Shown here one piece after another: positions 7,497 to 12,021 of a stretch of 12,021 nucleotides of DNA. Source of the stretch: Gammaproteobacteria bacterium (lineage in GTDB: Bacteria; Pseudomonadota; Gammaproteobacteria; Halothiobacillales; Halothiobacillaceae); the NCBI GenBank assembly GCA_029335925.2, contig JARJMX020000002.1, forward strand, positions 1 through 12,021, given 5' to 3'. Numbering within the stretch: the first letter of the stretch is position 1; every line of letters begins with the position of its first letter. Under the pieces are notes generated by a model. It was not told where the DNA came from. It saw only the letters and a program-made list of their open reading frames with translations, and did no database searches. The translations under genes and the position numbers were made by a program.

Positions 7497-7497
7497 A

Positions 7498-8091
7498 TCA
7501 CTTCACCGCCTGCTTGAGGGCCGCGCGGATAATCTCGCCCGCCGGGAGGGTGGCTGCGTCCGGCACCGCGCGCACCATGCGGGCGGCCTCGGCGGGCTTG
7601 TAGCCCAGCGCCTCGAGGGCCGTGATGGCCTCTTCGAGCGCGCTGTATCCGGCAGGGGCCGTTCCGCCGGAGACGACGCCCTCCAGCTCTTCACCCAGCC
7701 GGTCGCGCATCTCGATGATCAGGCGCTCGGCGGTCTTGCGCCCAATGCCGGGCAGACGGACCAGGGTGGAGACCTCGTTGCGGCGCACCGCGTCGGCAAA
7801 TTCCTGCGCGTTCATACCGGAGAGGATGGCCAGGGCGAGCTTGGCCCCCACCCCCGTCACCTTTAGAAGCTCGCGGAACAGCCGCCGCTCGGCCTCGCGC
7901 CGGAAACCATACAGCAGGAAAGCGTCCTCACGCACCACGGTGTGGATCAAAAGCACGACCTCCTGGCCCGTGGCGGGCAGATCGAAGCAGGTGGACAGCG
8001 GGACCTCAACCTCGTAGCCGACACCGTTCACGTCCACCAGCAGCCATGGCGGCTGCTTGCTGATGAGCTGGCCCTTGAGCCGTCCGATCAT
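7498..8091 (-). CDS. ruvA: RuvA, Holliday-junction binding subunit
   Basis: A 197-residue protein (E. coli 203). Domain I is an OB fold at 1-63 starting MIGRLKG, with the acidic pin Glu55-Asp56 that holds the crossover open. Domain II has two helix-hairpin-helix motifs, VTGVGAKLA (78-86) and LPGIGRKTA (113-121). A flexible linker at about 135-150 is followed by domain III (151-197), which binds RuvB. The start ATG 8091 is set by the family N terminus and by GAGGC upstream. The frame stays open for 27 more codons upstream, but that part lies mostly in ruvC and has no homology. It lies 16 nt after ruvC and one nt before ruvB. Confidence 0.97.
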   Translation of the reverse strand: MIGRLKGQLISKQPPWLLVDVNGVGYEVEVPLSTCFDLPATGQEVVLLIHTVVREDAFLLYGFRREAERRLFRELLKVTGVGAKLALAILSGMNAQEFADAVRRNEVSTLVRLPGIGRKTAERLIIEMRDRLGEELEGVVSGGTAPAGYSALEEAITALEALGYKPAEAARMVRAVPDAATLPAGEIIRAALKQAVK

Positions 8092-8107
8092 GGCCTGCCT
8101 CGCTGGA

Positions 8108-8689
8108 TCATCGGCTGCGGCGGCGGAAGCGCGACTGGGCCAAAAGGCGCATGTTCTCGCGCTGCTGCTCACTTAGGCCCCCGCTCTCGCAGGCCCCCAT
8201 CAGCGAGGTGCGGCGAAAGGCATGACAGAGGGCAATGGCCGCCGCATCCGCGCCATCGGCCGGAGGATCGTCGGTGAGTTTCAGCAGGCACTTGACCATG
8301 TGCTGAACCTGGATCTTGTCCGCCCGCCCGGTGCCGACCACAGCTTGCTTGACCTCGGTCGGCATATATTCGGCCACCGGCAGCCCCTGAACCACCGCCG
8401 CCGCAATGGCAGCTCCGCGCGCCTGGCCGAGCTTGAGCGAGGATTCGGGACTTCTAAACATAAATACCTGTTCGATGGCGAACTCGGTCGGCTCAAAGGT
8501 TTGGATCAGGCCACTGATGCGGGTGAACACCTCGCCCAGGCGCTGCGGAAAACCGGCCTTGCCGGAGAGCTTGAGGCTCTCCAGGTGCAGGCAGGTTGCT
8601 TCCCGGCGCACCAGCTCGATCACGGCCACGCCAGTGGTGACAGAGCCAGGATCGACGCCGAGGATGCGCAGGTGAGGCGCATTCCCCAT
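8108..8689 (-). CDS. ruvC: RuvC, Holliday-junction resolvase
   Basis: A 193-residue endonuclease of the RNase H fold that nicks Holliday junctions symmetrically. The acidic metal-binding set is Asp13 (LGVDPGS), Glu73 (FAIEQVF), Asp145 and Asp148 (ADGADAAAIALCH), matching Asp7, Glu66, Asp138 and Asp141 of E. coli. SLKLGQARG is also conserved. The protein is about 20 residues longer than E. coli RuvC: six at the N terminus and an Arg-rich tail ending RFRRRSR. The start ATG 8689 has GGTGA six nt upstream. ruvC, ruvA and ruvB are adjacent in functional order. The 86-nt gap to yebC holds a strong hairpin but no clear promoter. Confidence 0.96.
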   Translation of the reverse strand: MGNAPHLRILGVDPGSVTTGVAVIELVRREATCLHLESLKLSGKAGFPQRLGEVFTRISGLIQTFEPTEFAIEQVFMFRSPESSLKLGQARGAAIAAAVVQGLPVAEYMPTEVKQAVVGTGRADKIQVQHMVKCLLKLTDDPPADGADAAAIALCHAFRRTSLMGACESGGLSEQQRENMRLLAQSRFRRRSR

Positions 8690-8712
8690 CGTGCGTCACC
8701 CTCTCCCCTGCC

Positions 8713-8733
8713 CCTCCCCCCTCAAGGGGGAGG
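8713..8733. repeat. Intergenic hairpin between yebC and ruvC
   Basis: CCTCCCCC (8713-8720) pairs perfectly with GGGGGAGG (8726-8733) around the five-base loop CTCAA. No T-run follows on either strand, so it is not a standard intrinsic terminator. The flanking sequence is strongly C-rich on the plus strand (8699-8720). A related hairpin lies at 10720-10736, the other gap of similar size. The pairing is directly visible; calling it a dispersed extragenic repeat is inference, to be tested by counting copies in the genome. Confidence 0.7.
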
Positions 8734-8775
8734 AGGATGACACTCGAGACCAACCCCGGGGGGCGGAGGACGGCC

Positions 8776-9516
8776 TCAAGCCAGCACCCCTTCGGGCAGC
8801 TCAGCGTTGTGATAGACGGCCTGCACGTCGTCCAGATCCTCAAGCGTGTCGATCAGCTTGACCAGCTTCTCGGCGACTTCGCCCTCGACCGGGATTTGGG
8901 TGCTCGCGCGCATGGTGATCTCGGCCTCCTCGGGCACCAAGCCTTTGGCCTTCATGCCATCGAGCACGGTCTGGAAGGCCTCCGGCGCCGTCAGCACTTC
9001 GATGGAGCCATCCTCGTCCACCACCACGTCGTCCGCGCCAAGCTCCAGCGCGACCTCCATGATAGCCTCCTCATTGCTGCCCGGCGCGTACAGGAGGGTC
9101 CCCACCTTGCTGAAAAGGTAGGCCACGGAGCCGTCCGTGCCCAGATTGCCGCCGTTCTTGCTGAAGGCATGGCGCACCTCGGCCACGGTGCGCACCTTAT
9201 TGTCGGTCATGCACTCGACGAACACGGCCACACCGCCCGGGCCATAACCCTCGTAGGTGATCTCCTCGTAATTCTCGCCGCTGTCCGCACCAATGCCGCG
9301 CTTGGCGGCACGCTCCATGGTGTCCTTCGGCATGTTCGCCGCCAGTGCCTTGTCCCACGCTAGGCGCAGGCGGGGATTTTCTGCCGGGTTGGCGCTCTGC
9401 CCCATACGGGCGGCGACGGTGATCTCGCGGATGATCTTGGTCCAGATCTTGGCGCGCTTCTTGTCTTGCCTATCCTTGCGGTACTTGATGTTGGCCCATT
9501 TACTGTGACCAGCCAT
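8776..9516 (-). CDS. yebC: YebC/PmpR (TACO1) family protein
   Basis: A 246-residue protein, the same length as E. coli YebC. It starts with the family hallmark [14 protein letters not shown] and contains [32 protein letters not shown] and a C-terminal [13 protein letters not shown]. The family comprises three alpha/beta domains. Members were first described as transcriptional regulators (PmpR of Pseudomonas) and more recently as ribosome-associated factors that relieve stalling at proline-rich sequences; which applies here cannot be told. The start ATG 9516 has AGAGG five nt upstream. It is next to ruvC as in many proteobacteria, but nadA, rather than aspS, lies directly upstream. The 77-nt upstream gap shows no convincing promoter or terminator. 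Confidence 0.95.
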   Translation of the reverse strand: MAGHSKWANIKYRKDRQDKKRAKIWTKIIREITVAARMGQSANPAENPRLRLAWDKALAANMPKDTMERAAKRGIGADSGENYEEITYEGYGPGGVAVFVECMTDNKVRTVAEVRHAFSKNGGNLGTDGSVAYLFSKVGTLLYAPGSNEEAIMEVALELGADDVVVDEDGSIEVLTAPEAFQTVLDGMKAKGLVPEEAEITMRASTQIPVEGEVAEKLVKLIDTLEDLDDVQAVYHNAELPEGVLA

Positions 9517-9593
9517 GATAACCTCTACAAATCAATGTGTTGAAACGGCGAAAGTGTAACCTGCTTTGCCGGTGCTGCGCTCCCGCACGCAGG

Positions 9594-10679
9594 TCAATCT
9601 TTCGTGGCGCGGGCGACGAGCCCCTGGCTGCGCGAGAACTCGAGCATGCGCTCGATCGGCAGGCGGGCACGGTCGATGAGGGCCGGATCGACCGTGACCT
9701 CGTGCCCCTCGGGGTGCTCCAGGGCTTCGCACAGGTTCTGCAGGCCATTCATCGCCATCCACGGGCAGTGGGCGCAGACCTTGCAACCGCCGCCTCGCCC
9801 CAGAGTGGGCGCCGCGATCAGGGTCTTACCCAAGGCGGCCTGCTGCATCTTGTAGAAGATGCCGCGATCGGTGGCGACGATCAGGGTCGGCGCACTCGAC
9901 TCACGCGCGGCCTTGATCAGCTGCGAGGTGGAACCGACATGATGGGCGAGCGCCACCACCCCCTTGGGCGACTCGGGGTGCACCAGCACCTCGGCCTCCG
10001 GATGCTGGCGCATCAGCTCGCGCAGACCCTCGGCGGAGAATTCGTCGTGCACCACGCACTCGCCCTGCCACATCAGCATATCGGCCCCAGTCTGCTCCTG
10101 GATATAGCGCCCAAGGTGACGGTCGGGGGCCCAGAGGATCTTCTCGCCGCGCGCCATCAAGTGGCGGACAATGGCGAGCGCATTGGAGGAGGTAACCACC
10201 CAGTCGGCGCGCGCCTTGACCGCCGCCGAGGTGTTGGCATAGACCACCACGGTGCGGTCGGGATGCTGGTCACAGAAGGCCGCGAACGCCTCCGCCGGGC
10301 AGCCACCATCGATCGAGCATTCGTCTAGCAGGGTCGGCATCAACACTCGCTGTTCGGGTTTTAGGATCTGGGCCGTCTCGCCCATGAAGCGCACACCGAC
10401 CACGACTAAGGTCTTAGCCAGATGGCGGCTGCCAAAATCCGCCATGTCGAGCGAATCGGACACATGCCCCCCCGTCTCCTCGGCCAGCTTCTGCAATTCC
10501 GCATCGACGTAGAAATGCGCCACCAGCACGGCATTCCGCGCCTTGAGCAGGGCCTTGATGCGCTCGCGCAGGGCCTCACGCGCTTTGGGCGCAAGCGAGG
10601 CGGGCGGGGGAGCCTGCTCGATCAGACGCTGGATGACGGCCTCACGCAGGCGGGGAATGTCGGTGGCAAGATCGGTCAT
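9594..10679 (-). CDS. nadA: NadA, quinolinate synthase
   Basis: A 361-residue cytoplasmic [4Fe-4S] enzyme that condenses iminoaspartate with dihydroxyacetone phosphate to quinolinate in NAD biosynthesis. Conserved features include [10 protein letters not shown] near the N terminus, the Cys121/Cys127 region (CSIDGGCP), [20 protein letters not shown], Cys208 ([11 protein letters not shown]), [20 protein letters not shown] and the C-terminal [13 protein letters not shown] with Cys299, 302 and 305. The cluster uses one Cys from each of the three Cys regions. I chose ATG 10679 because GAGG lies six nt upstream; a TTG at 10685 overlaps the ribosome site and is unlikely. nadB and nadC are not nearby. 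Its place between aspS and yebC is not the usual one. Confidence 0.97.
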   Translation of the reverse strand: MTDLATDIPRLREAVIQRLIEQAPPPASLAPKAREALRERIKALLKARNAVLVAHFYVDAELQKLAEETGGHVSDSLDMADFGSRHLAKTLVVVGVRFMGETAQILKPEQRVLMPTLLDECSIDGGCPAEAFAAFCDQHPDRTVVVYANTSAAVKARADWVVTSSNALAIVRHLMARGEKILWAPDRHLGRYIQEQTGADMLMWQGECVVHDEFSAEGLRELMRQHPEAEVLVHPESPKGVVALAHHVGSTSQLIKAARESSAPTLIVATDRGIFYKMQQAALGKTLIAAPTLGRGGGCKVCAHCPWMAMNGLQNLCEALEHPEGHEVTVDPALIDRARLPIERMLEFSRSQGLVARATKD

Positions 10680-10719
10680 GCGCAACCTCGCAGTCGGCTT
10701 GGGCGGGTCTGGACATGCC

Positions 10720-10736
10720 CCCTCCAGGAAGGAGGG
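10720..10736. repeat. Intergenic hairpin between aspS and nadA
   Basis: CCCTCC (10720-10725) pairs perfectly with GGAGGG (10731-10736) around the loop AGGAA. It resembles the stem at 8713-8733 in sequence and in five-base loop size, and like it has no following T-run. The same 100-nt gap contains a perfect ten-base palindrome GGCCCGGGCC (10770-10779) directly after the aspS stop. The gap shows no clear promoter for nadA. Confidence 0.55.
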
Positions 10737-10779
10737 AACGTGCCCAAATCCGGATAATTCGCACCGAGGGGCCCGGGCC

Positions 10780-11805
10780 TCAACCTTCGGCCGCGGGCTT
10801 GCGGATACGGATGCCGAGCTCGCGCAGCTGGCGCTCGTCCACTGCGCCCGGGGCGTCGGTCAGCGGGCAGGCGGCCGACTGGGTCTTCGGGAAGGCGATG
10901 ACCTCGCGGATGGAGCCTGCACCGCTCATCAGCATGACCAGACGGTCAAGGCCAAAGGCCAGGCCGCCGTGCGGCGGGGCACCGTATTTGAGAGCATCAA
11001 GCAGGAAGCCGAACTTCTCCTTGGCCTCCTCCTCACCAATACCGAGCAACTTGAAAACCTTGCTCTGCACCTCTTGCTGGTAGATACGCATCGAGCCGCC
11101 ACCGATCTCAACCCCATTAAGCACGAAGTCGTAGGCGCGCGACAGGCATTCACCGGGATGGGTCTCCAGCAAGCCAAGGTGCTCAACTTTGGGCGAGGTG
11201 AATGGGTGATGCAAGGCGACCCAGCGGTTCTCCTTGTCGTCCCACTCGAACATGGGGAAGTCAACCACCCACAGCGGGCGCCAGCCCGCCTCAACCAGAC
11301 CAAGGTCATGACCCAGTTTGACCCGCAGGTTGCCGAGTGCATCGTTGACGATCTTGGCCTTGTCAGCGCCGAAGAAGATCAGGTCGCCATCTTGCGCGCC
11401 GGTGCGATCGAGGATTCCATGGATCGCTTCATCCGGCAGGAACTTGAGGATCGGCGACTGCAGGCCGTCGCGGCCAGCGGCGCGGTCATTGACCTTGATG
11501 TAGGCCAACCCCTTGGCCCCGAAGATGGCGACATACTTGGTGTAGTCGTCGATCTGCGAGCGAGACAGCTCGCCACCCTTCGGCACACGCAACGCGGCGA
11601 CGCGACCTTGCGGGTCGGCGGCCGGGCCAGAGAAGACCTTAAACTCGACGTTCACCATCAGATCGGCCACGTCGACAAGCTCCAGCGGGATACGCAGGTC
11701 GGGCTTGTCAGAGGCATAGCGGCGCATCGCCTCGTGCCAGCTCATGCGCGGCAGTGGGTCGGGGACGGCCACACCCAACACCTCGCGGAACAGGTCGGGC
11801 ATCAT
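10780..11805 (-). CDS. aspS: Aspartyl-tRNA synthetase, intact C-terminal part
   Basis: About 341 residues of the C-terminal part of bacterial AspRS (full length about 590), which charges tRNA-Asp with aspartate. The segment begins just before the GAD insertion domain (about 55-175). It continues with [37 protein letters not shown] and the class II motif 3 [12 protein letters not shown] (281-292) that binds ATP. The C terminus is complete, ending RKPAAEG. The N-terminal anticodon-binding domain and motifs 1 and 2 should lie further right. The ATG at 11805 is not a true start: the frame continues into recognisable but degraded AspRS sequence. The few residues before PDPLPRM may already contain miscalls (for example Pro where Arg is expected after MM). 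Confidence 0.93.
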   Translation of the reverse strand: MMPDLFREVLGVAVPDPLPRMSWHEAMRRYASDKPDLRIPLELVDVADLMVNVEFKVFSGPAADPQGRVAALRVPKGGELSRSQIDDYTKYVAIFGAKGLAYIKVNDRAAGRDGLQSPILKFLPDEAIHGILDRTGAQDGDLIFFGADKAKIVNDALGNLRVKLGHDLGLVEAGWRPLWVVDFPMFEWDDKENRWVALHHPFTSPKVEHLGLLETHPGECLSRAYDFVLNGVEIGGGSMRIYQQEVQSKVFKLLGIGEEEAKEKFGFLLDALKYGAPPHGGLAFGLDRLVMLMSGAGSIREVIAFPKTQSAACPLTDAPGAVDERQLRELGIRIRKPAAEG

Positions 11806-12021
11806 GGGGTCGTTGAGGGTGATGAATTAATCTTGGTGCAGGAAGCTGGTCTAGGTGTCGGGCGGGGTGGAGTCGGGCGGGCGGTCGGGGCGGAGGTCAT
11901 CGGCGCGGTAGCACGAGGTGTTGTGGTAATCGCGGTCGACGCCGGGGAGGGGGCAGAGCTGTTGGAGGGGCGGCGGCGGGTGCGGCATGGGGAGGGTCTC
12001 GCCGGGAGGGGTGCGGCGCGG
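11806..12021 (-). other. aspS: Corrupted upstream part of aspS (probable low-quality contig end)
   Basis: Read in the same frame as the intact part, these 72 codons still align residue for residue to AspRS. PGE, P, QL, GVDRDY, CYRADDLRPDRPPD and TSFL match the family segment [27 protein letters not shown] around class II motif 2. About half the residues are wrong, and two in-frame stops occur (TAG at 11853-11851 and TAA at 11838-11836). There are no insertions or deletions. Most differences replace the expected base by C on the coding strand, that is G on the plus strand, and G content rises sharply here. This pattern suggests base-calling error rather than gene decay. The window ends within the gene. 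Confidence 0.8.

Noticed and set aside
9517..9593. Possible terminator after nadA or promoter for yebC
   Set aside because: CCTGC and GCAGG can pair at a distance and TGCG-GGAG-CGCA gives a 4-bp stem, but no T-run follows. A TACACT hexamer has no -35 at the right distance. Not enough to annotate.
9537..10328. A 263-codon plus-strand open frame opposite nadA
   Set aside because: NadA on the other strand has full family conservation. The plus-strand product is His/Gln/Gly-rich with no recognisable domain, as expected from reverse reading of GC-rich coding DNA.
10770..10779. Perfect palindrome GGCCCGGGCC directly after the aspS stop
   Set aside because: It has no loop and no T-run, so it is not a terminator. 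A GC-only ten-base palindrome is not surprising in this composition, and no regulator is suggested.
11806..12021. aspS as a genuine pseudogene or a shortened AspRS-like paralog starting at 11805
   Set aside because: The upstream part aligns in frame without gaps and carries G-biased errors. A protein starting at 11805 would lack the anticodon-binding domain and motifs 1 and 2. Sequencing error at a contig end explains it better.
1..12021. A new defence, mobile or biosynthetic system
   Set aside because: Every gene belongs to a well-known housekeeping family in a familiar order. There are no integrases, transposases, toxin-antitoxin pairs, repeat arrays or unexplained conserved frames.

Overview
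The window is a compact, GC-rich block of housekeeping genes, all transcribed from the minus strand (right to left). Gene order and protein sequences point to a gammaproteobacterium. The series aspS - yebC - ruvCAB - ybgC - tolQRAB - cpoB - queE - queC - tRNA-Lys matches the arrangement known from pseudomonads and relatives. A purple-sulfur or other Chromatiales-type lineage is a guess; the genus cannot be read from this sequence.

Layout in transcription order. The right end holds the C-terminal part of aspS (aspartyl-tRNA synthetase). Its upstream 216 bases are still alignable in frame to AspRS but are riddled with G-biased substitutions, which looks like a low-quality contig end. Then come nadA (quinolinate synthase), yebC (TACO1-family translation/regulatory factor), ruvC-ruvA-ruvB (Holliday-junction resolvasome), ybgC-tolQ-tolR-tolA-tolB-cpoB (Tol envelope-constriction system), queE-queC (preQ0 synthesis for queuosine) and tRNA-Lys(UUU) with its own consensus -10 promoter. 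From ruvC to queC the genes lie 0-20 nt apart or overlap (ATGA/GTGA junctions), so they probably form one long transcription unit. The three gaps between aspS, nadA, yebC and ruvC are 77-100 nt, and two of them carry similar CCCTCC/GGAGGG hairpins.

How the genes work together. TolQ/TolR use the proton-motive force to energise TolA, which reaches through the periplasm to TolB. CpoB ties this to peptidoglycan synthesis, and YbgC is the usual cytoplasmic thioesterase companion. The outer-membrane lipoprotein gene pal, normally between tolB and cpoB, is missing: only 17 nt separate the two genes. RuvAB migrates Holliday junctions and RuvC cuts them. QueE and QueC perform consecutive steps toward preQ0.

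No stretch over 300 bases lacks a gene. The 180 bases at the left end hold no recognisable gene, but they contain two TTGACA-type promoter-like sequences firing leftward out of the window. I found no mobile element, CRISPR array, phage gene or evidently new system. The points most worth checking are the absence of pal, the corrupted aspS end, an in-frame 105-bp duplication in tolA, and the paired intergenic hairpins.
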